In this document: one piece after another, positions 49,136 through 58,078 of the stretch
Position numbering within the stretch: position 1 is the first letter of the stretch
How the letters are laid out: every line of letters starts with the position of its first letter
DNA from: Allosphingosinicella sp.
GTDB lineage: Bacteria; Pseudomonadota; Alphaproteobacteria; Sphingomonadales; Sphingomonadaceae
Assembly: GCA_030447665.1 (NCBI GenBank)
Contig: JAUJOJ010000001.1
Span: forward strand, 224,466-288,465
Length of the DNA stretch: 64,000 nt
Direction of reading: 5' to 3'
Position numbers and translations under genes: made by a program
The notes under the pieces: generated by a model
Seen by the model: only the letters and a program-made list of their open reading frames with translations
Told to the model about the DNA's origin: nothing
Database searches by the model: none

Positions 49136-51484
49136 TCAGCCCTTGGTCCGCTTGGCCGCGTGCCGGCTGAGGGCGGAGATCAGCCCGGTCCGGTCGTAGC
49201 GGTAGATACTGTCATCGGCCTTGCCCCGAACTTCCGCGCTCGACCGGATTCGCACGACCTGTCCGGAGGGCAGCGGGGGAACGTCCTCGTCTTCGGCGTT
49301 CGTGATGAGGATGTCCGCCGCCTCGGCATCGGCGTGGCTCACGACATGGTATCCGGCGCCCTCGATGATCGGGCGGAGGATCGTGTTCATCCAAGGATCG
49401 TCCGTCGGCAGGGCGCAGACCGGCTTCCTCCCGCCCCCATCACGCGTGGAGGCGCAGTCGGCGAACAGCCAATAGGTATCTAGGATTTCAACCTGTTCGC
49501 CGGCAATGAGGGTGACGCCGCTCACCTCGCCTGGGCTGGCCGCCGGCTTCATCTCGCCGGTGACCGAGACGAGATCAGCCACGTCCGCAAAGCCGTAGGC
49601 GACTTCCGTGGCTCCGTCGGAAAGGCGCAGGATCCTGATCCGGTGGGACGGGACTTGGTCTCCGCAACCCGCCAGCGGCAGGATCTCGTCACCGATCGCG
49701 ACCCGAAGCCGGCCCGCGCTGAGCTTGATCGCATCGGGCAGCACATCCTCGATCCGCTCCACCACGGCCAGGGGGATGACGCGCTTGGCACCGTAGATGG
49801 TGCGGAACAGAAGAGCCTGAGTGCCTTCTTGCGGAGCTTCCGGCGCGTGCGGCCTTGCGGCAAGCTTTTCCAGCTCGTTCTGGTCGAGCAGCAGCCCGGC
49901 GCGGGCCGCGATCCCGGAAGGGTCGAGCAAAAGGATCGGGCTGCCGTCGTCGGCAAGGGTGGTGCCGGCATAGAGGCCGGTCGCCATCACGACCGGGGCC
50001 GCCGGCTTGATCACCAGTTCTTCGTGGTCATGGACGAAATCGACCCCGACGGCGTAGACGTCGCCGCCCGCGGGCTTCAAGACGATGAAGCTCTGCTCCG
50101 AAGCGCTGGCTTCGGGCGCGACCCCGAGCACGTCGGCCAGCCAGGTGAGCGGGATGCGCTTGCCGCGAATGCTGGCGACATGGGAGCCGCCGAGCGCCTC
50201 GACCCGCACGGAGTCGTTCTTGCTGCGCACGATCTCCTCGATCGCGGAGCGGGGTATGGCGAAGGTCTGGCCGCCGGCACTAACCGTGAGCGCCGGGATG
50301 ATGGTGAGCGTGAGCGGGACGCGGAGCGTGAAGCGCACCCCCTGCCCCAGCTTGCTGTCGACGTCGACCACCCCGCCGATCCGCTCGATATTGGCGCGCA
50401 CCACGTCCATGCCGACGCCCCGGCCGGAGATGGAGGTGACTTCCCTGGCAGTGGAGAGGCCGGCCTCGAAGATCAAAGCGGTCTTCTGGGCGGCGCCGAG
50501 GCGCTCGGCCTGCTGCTCGGTGAGGAGGTTGTTCGAAACCGCCTTCTTGACCAGCTTGTCGCCGTCGATGCCGCGGCCGTCATCGGAAATGTCGATCAGG
50601 ATCTGGTTGCCCGACTGACGGGCCGAGACGCGGAGCATGCCCGAGGACGCCTTGCCGGCGGCGGTGCGGTCGCCCGGCGGCTCGACGCCGTGATCGATCG
50701 CATTGCGGACGATATGGGTGAGCGGATCGCGGATCATCTCGATCATCTCGCGGTCGAGCTCGACATCGCCGCCATCGACTTCGAGGCTGACCTGCTTTCC
50801 GAGCTCGGACGAGAGATCGCGGACCATGCGCGGCAGGGTCACGAACAAATTGTCGATGCGCTGCATCCGGGTGCGCGTGATCGCGTCGCGCATCTCGGCA
50901 ATGCAGGTGGAGACGCGCTCGAAGGCGGCTTCCACCGCCAGGTCGGTCGGCGCTTCACGGAGCCGCCGGGAAAGCTCATTGCGCGCCAGAACCATGTCGG
51001 AGACGCCGCTCATCATGCGGTCGAGCAGATCGATGGATAGGCGAATGCTTCGAACCGCCTTGCGGCCCTCCAGCACGGTTCCGGCACTGCCCTGATGTTC
51101 GCGCTCGGATGCCGAAGGCGATGCGGTGAGCGCCTCGATCAGCTGCGCGTCGTCGGCACTGGAGATGGATTCACCCGTCTCGAGCGCCTGGACCAGCTCG
51201 CCGATCCGATCGATGATCGCCAGCACCGCGCTCACCAGCCCGTGATCGGCGGGGCGCTCGCCCGAGCGGACTTCAGCGAGCACGCCCTCGGCGGCATGGC
51301 TCAAGGTTTCGAGCCGCGGCAGATCGAAGAAGCCGCAATTGCCTTTGACCGTGTGAACGAACCGGAAGATCTCGTCGAGGCGTGCGCGGTCGCTGGGCGC
51401 TGCTTCCCAAGCGACGATCTCGCCGCCGAGCGCCTCGAGCATCTCGCGCGTTTCCGCGATGAATTCGTTGATGAGGTCTTCCAT
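49136..51484 (-). CDS. cheA: CheA, chemotaxis histidine kinase with degenerate C-terminal receiver
   Basis: The protein has 782 residues. The HPt domain is at the start (RFVHTVKGNCGFFDLPRL, His about 44), with no clear P2 domain. Dimerisation (about 140-200) and ATPase regions follow (HIVRNAIDHGVEPPGD, ISDDGRGIDGDKLV, GRGVGMDVVRANIE), then a CheW-like P5 domain and a second CheW-like region. The last 110 residues look like a receiver that has lost its acceptor: KPVCALPTDDPWMNTILRPI and ADILITNAEDEDVPPL, with Asn where Asp is expected. The frame is intact. Confidence 0.93.
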   Translation of the reverse strand: MEDLINEFIAETREMLEALGGEIVAWEAAPSDRARLDEIFRFVHTVKGNCGFFDLPRLETLSHAAEGVLAEVRSGERPADHGLVSAVLAIIDRIGELVQALETGESISSADDAQLIEALTASPSASEREHQGSAGTVLEGRKAVRSIRLSIDLLDRMMSGVSDMVLARNELSRRLREAPTDLAVEAAFERVSTCIAEMRDAITRTRMQRIDNLFVTLPRMVRDLSSELGKQVSLEVDGGDVELDREMIEMIRDPLTHIVRNAIDHGVEPPGDRTAAGKASSGMLRVSARQSGNQILIDISDDGRGIDGDKLVKKAVSNNLLTEQQAERLGAAQKTALIFEAGLSTAREVTSISGRGVGMDVVRANIERIGGVVDVDSKLGQGVRFTLRVPLTLTIIPALTVSAGGQTFAIPRSAIEEIVRSKNDSVRVEALGGSHVASIRGKRIPLTWLADVLGVAPEASASEQSFIVLKPAGGDVYAVGVDFVHDHEELVIKPAAPVVMATGLYAGTTLADDGSPILLLDPSGIAARAGLLLDQNELEKLAARPHAPEAPQEGTQALLFRTIYGAKRVIPLAVVERIEDVLPDAIKLSAGRLRVAIGDEILPLAGCGDQVPSHRIRILRLSDGATEVAYGFADVADLVSVTGEMKPAASPGEVSGVTLIAGEQVEILDTYWLFADCASTRDGGGRKPVCALPTDDPWMNTILRPIIEGAGYHVVSHADAEAADILITNAEDEDVPPLPSGQVVRIRSSAEVRGKADDSIYRYDRTGLISALSRHAAKRTKG

Positions 51485-51558
51485 CCGCCCCTGCCGGCCG
51501 TTTTGCAGGAGCGCTTATGGAGCGCGGTTGGTAAAGGAGCCGTTTACTTCCCCGCGCG

Positions 51559-52194
51559 TCAAGCGGGCAGCGCGGCTCCGATCAGCAGCATGCCCTCGTC
51601 GCCGTCCAACACCTGGACCTGTCCTCCGCCTTCCTTGACCAGGCAGTGGACGAGCCAGGCGGCGGCGGCGCGAGGCGCGATCGAATCTTCGGACGTCTCG
51701 CCGGAAAGGACGCTCTTGAGCTCGGGATCGAGCACGATGCGGCTGCCTTCGGCGCGAACGACGATATCGAGCCCGGAGCCATGCCTCTCCGCGCCGACAT
51801 CGAGCCGGCCGCCTCGCACGAGGGCATCGCCGGCGATGAGGACGATGTTGAGCAGCACCTTCAGCGCCGATTTGCTCATCGTCGGCTCATCGACCATCCA
51901 GCCAAGCTGGATCCGGCCGTCGCCGCCGAACAGGCCTTCGATGGCGACCCGCGCCTCACGCGTGTCGACCTCGTCGGCGAAGCCGCCCGCGGCGCCGAAG
52001 GCGAGGCGGAAGAATTTGAGCTTGTTGGCCGAAGCGCGCGCGCTTTCGCCGAGCAGGTCCAGGCAGCGGGCGCGCATCTCGGGATCGTGCTCGTCGGCAA
52101 GAAGCTCGATGCCGTTGTTGAGCGCCCCGACGGGAGAGAGCAGGTCGTGGCACAGGCGCGAACAGAGCAAGCTCGCGAATTCATAGGATTTCAT
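51559..52194 (-). CDS. chpT: ChpT-like histidine phosphotransferase
   Basis: ChpT passes phosphate from CckA to CtrA and CpdR in the alphaproteobacterial cell-cycle relay. The 211-residue protein has the hallmark LLCSRLCHDLLSPVGALNNG (His about 16) and GIELLADEHDPEMRARCLDL. The C-terminal half is a degenerate ATPase-like fold. It lies 75 bases upstream of cheA on the same strand. DivL, which acts earlier in the same relay, is at 4107-6470. Confidence 0.9.
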   Translation of the reverse strand: MKSYEFASLLCSRLCHDLLSPVGALNNGIELLADEHDPEMRARCLDLLGESARASANKLKFFRLAFGAAGGFADEVDTREARVAIEGLFGGDGRIQLGWMVDEPTMSKSALKVLLNIVLIAGDALVRGGRLDVGAERHGSGLDIVVRAEGSRIVLDPELKSVLSGETSEDSIAPRAAAAWLVHCLVKEGGGQVQVLDGDEGMLLIGAALPA

Positions 52195-52358
52195 GCCGAT
52201 TGACGTCCCTGTGCCGACTTTGCTTTTGCTTAACGCCTATTGGCCTTTGCCTGCTTCGGTTTCAAGGCAAGGCTTCAAAGCATCTGTCGTTCCGCTGATT
52301 GCCGGGCGGCCGGCGAAACGTTGAAATCCGGCGGATCGTCACCACATCGGCAATCCAG

Positions 52359-53308
52359 ATGGGGGCATCGACGATACGAGCGAAAGTGGCCGCGGACGCG
52401 CATGGCTGGCGCCTCGATCGGGCGCTTGCCGCAGCCGTGCCGACGCTGTCGCGCGAGCGGCTGAAGGCGCTGATCAGCAGCGGCGAGGTGCTCGGCCCGG
52501 AAGGCCGGCAGGTCCGCGATCCAGCCGCGAAGGCGGTTCCCGGCGGCACCTACGAAGTCACCGTTCCCGCTCCCGCACCGGCGCATAACGAGCCGCAGGA
52601 TATCGCGCTGGAGATCGTGCATGAGGACGATCATCTGATCGTCGTCGACAAGCCGGCGGGTCTGGTCGTCCATCCGGCGGCGGGCAATCTCGACGGCACG
52701 CTGGTCAACGCTTTGCTCCACCATTGCGCCGGGCGGCTGTCCGGCATCGGCGGGGTGGCGCGTCCGGGCATCGTGCACCGGATCGACAAGGACACGTCCG
52801 GCTTGATGGTGGTCGCCAAGACGGATGTGACGCATGAGGGCTGGCGGCGCAGTTCGCCAAGCACAGCATCCTCAGGCGCTATCTGGCGATCGTCGCCGGG
52901 CTGCCGAACCCGCCGAGCGGCTCGGTCGACGCGCCGCTCGCCCGTTCTGCGGCGAACCGGCAGAAGATGGCGATCGTCGATGAGGGCCGCGGCAAGCGCG
53001 CGGTGACGCATTACCGGCTGGTGACGGCGCTCAAGGAGGCGTCACTGGTCGAGTGCCGGCTGGAGACGGGGCGGACGCATCAGGTGCGGGTCCACATGAC
53101 CTCGCTTGGGCATCCCTTGCTGGGCGATCCGGTCTATGGCCGCACCAGAAGCGTTCACAGAGAGTTGCTCAATCAATTGGACTTCACGCGTCAGGCACTG
53201 CACGCAGCCGAATTGGGCTTCGTTCATCCCGTGACCCGAGAATCCTTATCGTTCAAAAGTGCCCTTCCATCGGATATGCAGGAACTGTTCAGGGCGCTTA
53301 CCGTATAG
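52359..53308 (+). CDS. rluD: RluD-like 23S rRNA pseudouridine synthase (one frameshift)
   Basis: RluD isomerises uridines in helix 69 of 23S rRNA. From ATG 52359 an S4-like domain ([20 protein letters not shown]) precedes the catalytic motif [20 protein letters not shown] with the essential Asp. Near 52840 the frame is lost; one extra base restores [20 protein letters not shown] and [20 protein letters not shown] then [20 protein letters not shown], ending at 53308. Repaired length is 316 residues. rpoH follows after 58 bases. Confidence 0.92.
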
Positions 53309-53366
53309 AAACCAAGCACCGGAGAGAGTGAGAAACCCGATCCGGCCAGGGAGAATGAGAAGAGTT

Positions 53367-54269
53367 ATGGCAGGCGCCAAGAACGTCCCGAGTATTCCCG
53401 CCGCTGGCGGTGAAGCGGGGCTCAATCGCTATCTTGCTGAGATCAAGAAGTTTCCGATCCTCGCGCCCGAGGAGGAATATATGCTGGCCAAGCGCTGGAC
53501 CGAGCATCAGGACACCGATGCGGCGGCCAAGCTGGTCAACTCGCACCTGCGCCTCGTCGCCAAGATCGCGATGGGCTATCGCGGTTACGGGCTGCCGGTC
53601 AGCGAGCTTATTTCCGAGGGCAATATCGGCCTCATGCAGGGTGTGAAGAAGTTCGAGCCCGAACGGGGCTTCCGTCTCGCGACCTACGCGATGTGGTGGA
53701 TCCGCGCCTCGATCCAGGAATTCATCCTGAGGTCGTGGAGCCTCGTGAAAATGGGCACCACGGCGGCGCAGAAGAAGCTGTTCTTCAACCTTCGCCGGAT
53801 GAAGAACCAGATCGAAGCGTTCGAGGACGGCGACCTCAAGCCGGAGGACGTCACCAAGATCGCGACGGATCTCGGCGTGTCCGAGGACGAGGTCATCTCG
53901 ATGAACCGGCGCATGGCGATGGGCGGCGACACGTCCTTGAACGTGCCGCTGCGCGAGGAAGGCGAAGGCCAGTGGCAGGATTGGCTGGTCGACACCGGTC
54001 CGCTGCAGGACGAGCGCGTGGCCGAGGCCGAGGAAACCAAGGTCCGGCACGAGCTGCTCGTGCAGGCGATGGAGAGCCTCAACGACCGGGAGAAGCACAT
54101 CCTCACCGAACGGCGGCTGTCGGACGATCCGAAGACGCTGGAGGAGCTCTCGCAAGTCTACGACGTCAGCCGCGAGCGCATTCGCCAGATCGAGGTGCGC
54201 GCCTTCGAGAAGCTCCAGAAGTCGCTGATGAACCTCGCCGGCGAGCGCAGGCTGCTGCCGGCGCACTGA
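53367..54269 (+). CDS. rpoH: RpoH, sigma32-type heat-shock sigma factor
   Basis: The start at 53367 (MAGAKNVPSIPAAGGEAGLN) is preceded by GAGAATGAGAAGAG. The 300-residue protein has region 2 (LVNSHLRLVAKIAMGYRGYG, LATYAMWWIRASIQEFILRS with the -10 helix), the RpoH box in AQKKLFFNLRRMK, and region 4 (LNDREKHILTERRLSDDPKT, YDVSRERIRQIEVRAFEKLQ). It directs heat-shock genes, likely including dnaK partners such as the J protein here. A strong terminator follows. Confidence 0.97.
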   Translation: MAGAKNVPSIPAAGGEAGLNRYLAEIKKFPILAPEEEYMLAKRWTEHQDTDAAAKLVNSHLRLVAKIAMGYRGYGLPVSELISEGNIGLMQGVKKFEPERGFRLATYAMWWIRASIQEFILRSWSLVKMGTTAAQKKLFFNLRRMKNQIEAFEDGDLKPEDVTKIATDLGVSEDEVISMNRRMAMGGDTSLNVPLREEGEGQWQDWLVDTGPLQDERVAEAEETKVRHELLVQAMESLNDREKHILTERRLSDDPKTLEELSQVYDVSRERIRQIEVRAFEKLQKSLMNLAGERRLLPAH

Positions 54270-54298
54270 GCGACAGGTACGACAACCAGGAAAAAGCA

Positions 54299-54321
54299 GG
54301 GCCGGCGCTGAGCGCCGGCCC
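54299..54321. terminator. Bidirectional terminator between rpoH and the AAA ATPase gene
   Basis: GGGCCGGCGC and GCGCCGGCCC form a perfect 10-bp stem with a TGA loop, followed by CTTAGTTTA on the plus strand and CTGCTTTTT on the minus strand. It serves two convergent genes. Confidence 0.85.
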
Positions 54322-54327
54322 CTTAGT

Positions 54328-56343
54328 TTAGAAGCCGATCTTCACCGCCCGTTCGGGCTTCGCCTTCACTTCACCCTCGAGCAGCGCCAGTATCTCGGCC
54401 GCCACTGCCTCCGGGCGGTAGCGAAGCTGCCGCTTCACCACCGCGAAGTCGCCGGGCGTAAGCCCCTTGAGCTCGGCAAGGCGGCTCGGCGCCGGCACGC
54501 CGAAGAAGCGCTCAAAGGCCTGACCTGCGGCTTCAGCCGACATCGACCTCAGCTCGATCTTGAATACGAAGCGCCTGAGCGCCGCGGGATCGAGCCGTCC
54601 GGCAAAGTTGGTCGCTGCGACGAACGGCAACGGGTGGCTGTCCATCCAGGTAAGAAGCTCGTTCACCTGGGTGATCTCCCACGAATGCTGCGCATCCGCC
54701 CGGTCTAGGAGAAGCGAGTCCGCCTCATCGAACAGCAGCACGGCGCCCTCATCACGAGCCTGCGCAAACGCAGCGGCGATGTTCGCCTCCGTCTCGCCAA
54801 CCCACTTCGAGAGCAGGTCTGAGGCTCGCTTCGCCTGGAGCGGCCGGTCGAGCCGCTGCGCTAGATAGGCCGCAAGCGCCGTCTTGCCGGTGCCCGGCGG
54901 TCCCGTCAGCAGGAGCGAGAAGTCGCTCGCCGAGCCAGGTGCCACCAGCCGCTCGATCAGCGGTCCGATCGGCTGTTCCGCCTCGTACAAGCCGAGGTCG
55001 AGCCCGCCGCCCGTGACCCGAGGCGGGAGCGAACGGCCCCGGCGCAGGCCGAGGAGCAGCGACCTTCCGACTGCCTCCGCATCCTCGGCACCGCCGCCGG
55101 CGATGGCCGTGGTGCGCAGGGCGGCGCGGGCGATGCTCACCGTCTCCGCCTCGTCGGCAAGGAGAGCGGCAAGTCCGTCAGCCGCACCTGCAGCTTCCTC
55201 GGCTTCGGCCGCGCGAGCGACGATCCGTGCCCGCGCCTTCGCCGACGGATAATCCATCCGTAGCACAAAGCTCATGCGGCGAAGGTGGGCCGGGTCGACG
55301 GCATCGATGTCGTTGCTAGTCCAGATCACCGGCACCCGCCCCTCTTCCAGCAGGCGGTTGACGAAGATCTTCGAACCGGCCCGGCGGCCGCCATCGGCAG
55401 CGAAGGTCGCCTCAGAGAACAGGTCCTCCATCTCGTCGAAAAGGAGGACGCTGCCGCCGCGCCGCGCCAGCAGATGCTGAGCCCGCTTCAACGACTGGAG
55501 CCGCTCGCAGCGCGAGGGCTCGCCGCCATCGAGGTCGGCCTCGCCCACCGCGAACATCGGAGCGTTGGCGTTGGCCGCAAGCATGCGCGCGAACTCTGTC
55601 TTCCCGGTGCCCGGCGGCCCGTAGATCAGCACGTTAATCCCGGTCGCGCGAGTGCGGAGGGCGCCCTTCAGCAGCCGCGTGAGCAGCTCCACGGCCTCGC
55701 CCCGCTCGGCGAAATCCTCCGGCCCCAACGCCGCCTGCTGCGGGACGCCCGTGAGCGCGGCAACCAGCCTCTCCTCGTCTGACAGACCCGCGTCAAGCAC
55801 GCGGCCGAAGCGCCACTGGATCGCCAGCTCCAGGCCGCCAGCACAGCTGTCGGTCCCGAGGTAGAGCAGACCCAAAGAGAGCGGCAGCGACCCACGCACG
55901 CGTGAACCTGCCTCCGCCGGCCTGGCGCCGGCAAGGCAGCCCACCAAGGCCGTCAGGTCGACCCCCGCGCCCAGCAGTCGCATGCGCAGGTTTGCCAGAC
56001 GCGGCAGGCGCTCGAGAAGCGCTGCCGCATTCAGCACTTCCCGCTCGAACGCGTCGAGCTCCAGAAGCCCGGAGACGGCGTCGAGGCACTCCTCGAGGCC
56101 GCTTGGCGGCTCCAGTGTCCGGATTTCGCCGATCAGCTGAGGCAGCGTCTCCCAGCCAAGGCTGCTCACCGAAGCTCGGCCGAACAGGTCCGGAGCAGGC
56201 GCGTCCGACCAGCTGCGGCCGGGCCAGAGCCAGTCCCGCTGTTCGAGCGTCCAATCCATCAGCACGGCGGCCTCGCGGCTGCAGCGTCCATTATTTGCGT
56301 GGAGCAGCGCAAGAAGACGCTGCGCCAAAAGCTTCTCGCCCAT
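54328..56343 (-). CDS. Tandem AAA ATPase of unknown role
   Basis: The protein has 671 residues: about 200 N-terminal residues with no recognised fold, AAA domain 1 (Walker A YGPPGTGKTEFAR at 242-249, Walker B SVLLFDEMEDLF, sensor IWTSNDIDAV) and AAA domain 2 (Walker A LTGPPGTGKTALAAY about 480, Walker B AVLLFDEADSLLLDR, sensor FVAATNFAGRLDP, and WVGETEANIAAAF before it). The double classic-AAA design resembles Cdc48/p97-like unfoldases, but the N-domain differs and there is no proteasome-type tail. No partner gene adjoins. It looks like a remodelling or unfoldase machine with unknown clients. Confidence 0.85.
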   Translation of the reverse strand: MGEKLLAQRLLALLHANNGRCSREAAVLMDWTLEQRDWLWPGRSWSDAPAPDLFGRASVSSLGWETLPQLIGEIRTLEPPSGLEECLDAVSGLLELDAFEREVLNAAALLERLPRLANLRMRLLGAGVDLTALVGCLAGARPAEAGSRVRGSLPLSLGLLYLGTDSCAGGLELAIQWRFGRVLDAGLSDEERLVAALTGVPQQAALGPEDFAERGEAVELLTRLLKGALRTRATGINVLIYGPPGTGKTEFARMLAANANAPMFAVGEADLDGGEPSRCERLQSLKRAQHLLARRGGSVLLFDEMEDLFSEATFAADGGRRAGSKIFVNRLLEEGRVPVIWTSNDIDAVDPAHLRRMSFVLRMDYPSAKARARIVARAAEAEEAAGAADGLAALLADEAETVSIARAALRTTAIAGGGAEDAEAVGRSLLLGLRRGRSLPPRVTGGGLDLGLYEAEQPIGPLIERLVAPGSASDFSLLLTGPPGTGKTALAAYLAQRLDRPLQAKRASDLLSKWVGETEANIAAAFAQARDEGAVLLFDEADSLLLDRADAQHSWEITQVNELLTWMDSHPLPFVAATNFAGRLDPAALRRFVFKIELRSMSAEAAGQAFERFFGVPAPSRLAELKGLTPGDFAVVKRQLRYRPEAVAAEILALLEGEVKAKPERAVKIGF

Positions 56344-56681
56344 GACACACCCATCGCTGGAGCGCGCGCATGCGGCTCCAGTCGTTCATTGAGGTTTCGA
56401 GGATTTCATCGCCGCCGGTCCGAACCGGCTGGCGCAGCTTAATGCTGGGGCGGGGTCCGAACGGAGGAGGCGAGAAATCGCGTACACATATCGCGACCAA
56501 GCACTCATTATCTCCGGTTGAAGCCGCGGCTTGGATGCCGCGGAGGAGCGCGCTATTAAGCGCAGCCGAAATGATTGTCAATTGGATGGCTGGTTTCGCA
56601 AGCTGATCCCCATGCTCCGAGCTGATCCGATCTCCACAAGTTCGGGGTGACGCGCGTAGGGTACGGCGCTAATCAACAGCC
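56344..56681. other. Intergenic region between the AAA ATPase gene and mtgA
   Basis: These 338 bases separate divergent genes and are less GC-rich than the surroundings. A 96-codon minus-strand frame (56291-56581) overlaps the ATPase start but shows no recognisable motif. No RNA gene, repeat or clear promoter is seen. Confidence 0.5.
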
Positions 56682-57653
56682 ATGGCGACGGCGGCGAGGT
56701 CAAGGCACAGGACACCAAAGCGCGGAGGATACCGCCGGGTGATCGGCTGGGCCATCCGCGCCTTTTTCTTGTTCATCATCCTCAGCCTGCTCTGGGCGGC
56801 GCTCTACATGGTGGTGGTGCCGCCGATCACCTTCACCATGGTGGGCGACACGCTGGACGGCCGGAAGATCTCTAGGGATTGGATGCCGCTCAGCCAAATC
56901 GACGACGATGTGGAGCGGGCGGCGATCGCGGCCGAGGATTCCAAATTCTGCATGCATAACGGCTTTGATCAGGACGCGATCGCCGCAGCGATGCGCCGCA
57001 ATGCCCAGGGGCGCGGCGTGATCCGCGGCGGCTCCACGATCAGCCAGCAGACCGCCAAGAATGCCTTCCTCTGGCAGGGCGGCGGCTATTTCCGCAAGGG
57101 GCTGGAAGCCTGGTTCACCCTGCTCATCGAGACGATGTGGTCCAAGGAACGGATCATGGAAGTCTATCTCAACATCGCTGAGACCGGCATCGGCACCTAT
57201 GGCGCCAATGCGGGCGCGCAGCGCTATTTCAGGAAGGACGCTTCCAACCTCACCCGCAACGAGGCGGCGCGGATCGCCGCGGTCCTGCCCCTTCCCAAGG
57301 AGCGCGACGCTGTCACCCCGAGGGGCTTCACCCGCCGCTACGGCAACTCGATCGCCGCCCGGATCCGCGTCGTCGCTCGCGATGGACTCGATTCCTGCCT
57401 GAGGGGCCAAGGCGTCGCCGGGCAAGCCGACGAGCCGCTGGAGACGCTGCCCGTCAAGAAAAAGGCGGGCACCAAGACCGTGCCGGCGCCGCGGCCGGAG
57501 CGGGCGGAGGATTATCTGCAGGCGCCGGACATCGGCGCGCCGGTCCCCGCCGAAACGCCGCCACCGCCGAAAGAAGCGCCGGCGCCGGAGGAGGCGACGC
57601 CCCCTCCGTCTGAAGAGCCAAAGGCGGAGCCGGTCGAGGGCAACCAGCGATAG
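56682..57653 (+). CDS. mtgA: MtgA, monofunctional peptidoglycan glycosyltransferase
   Basis: MtgA polymerises lipid II into glycan strands. The 323-residue protein has one membrane anchor (AFFLFIILSLLWAALYMVVV, about 28-47) and a GT51 domain with the catalytic Glu in AAIAAEDSKFCMHNGFDQDA, the second motif RGGSTISQQTAKNAFLW, and KERIMEVYLNIAETGIGTYG. The last 90 residues are a Pro/Ala/Glu-rich tail, not part of the enzyme. The stop is followed at once by a dispersed repeat. Confidence 0.94.
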   Translation: MATAARSRHRTPKRGGYRRVIGWAIRAFFLFIILSLLWAALYMVVVPPITFTMVGDTLDGRKISRDWMPLSQIDDDVERAAIAAEDSKFCMHNGFDQDAIAAAMRRNAQGRGVIRGGSTISQQTAKNAFLWQGGGYFRKGLEAWFTLLIETMWSKERIMEVYLNIAETGIGTYGANAGAQRYFRKDASNLTRNEAARIAAVLPLPKERDAVTPRGFTRRYGNSIAARIRVVARDGLDSCLRGQGVAGQADEPLETLPVKKKAGTKTVPAPRPERAEDYLQAPDIGAPVPAETPPPPKEAPAPEEATPPPSEEPKAEPVEGNQR

Positions 57654-57654
57654 C

Positions 57655-57735
57655 CGTCATGCCGGACTTGATCCGGCATCCACCTGGTGTCTTTGAGGAT
57701 GAGAAGGTGGACCCCGGATCAGGTCCGGGGTGACG
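57655..57735. repeat. Inverted repeat of the CGGACTTGATCCGG type, 81 bp
   Basis: The two halves are inverted copies: GTCATGCCGGACTTGATCC... and, on the other strand, GTCACCCCGGACCTGATCC..., each ending at TCCACC. It sits exactly between the convergent stops of mtgA and ybaB. Such units are common in sphingomonad intergenic DNA as I recall, and may act as a bidirectional terminator. Confidence 0.7.
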
Positions 57736-57750
57736 TCCTGTTGGGGGACG

Positions 57751-58074
57751 TTAGAACGGCATCTTGAAGCCGGGCGGCAGCGGCAGGCCGCTGGTGACCT
57801 TCTGCATTTCGCCGGCGGCCGCCTGATCTGCCTTGGCGCGAGCGTCGTTGAAGGCGGCGGCGATCAGATCCTCGAGCATCTGCTTCTCGGACGGCTGCAT
57901 CAGGCTGTCGTCGAGACCGACCGCGATGATCCTGCCCTTGGCGGTGCAGCGGATCCTGACGAGGCCGCCGCCGGAAATCCCCTCGACTTCGACCTTGTCG
58001 AGATTGTCGGTGGCCCGCTGGAGCTCGGCTTGCGCCTCCTGGGCCATCTTCATGATTTCATCGAGGTTCGGCAT
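57751..58074 (-). CDS. ybaB: YbaB/EbfC nucleoid-associated protein
   Basis: YbaB dimers bind DNA and commonly follow dnaX. From ATG 58074 (MPNLDEIMKMAQEAQAELQR) it has 107 residues: a coiled coil, the sheet VEVEGISGGGLVRIRCTAKG, and DLIAAAFNDARAKADQ. The last part, LPLPPGFKMPF, is typical of the family. The gene is four bases downstream of dnaX. Confidence 0.94.
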   Translation of the reverse strand: MPNLDEIMKMAQEAQAELQRATDNLDKVEVEGISGGGLVRIRCTAKGRIIAVGLDDSLMQPSEKQMLEDLIAAAFNDARAKADQAAAGEMQKVTSGLPLPPGFKMPF

Positions 58075-58078
58075 CTGT

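Noticed and set aside
56291..56581. A 96-codon minus-strand frame upstream of the tandem AAA ATPase gene
   Set aside because: It overlaps the ATPase start by 53 bases in another frame, has no recognised motif, and its codon use is not convincing.
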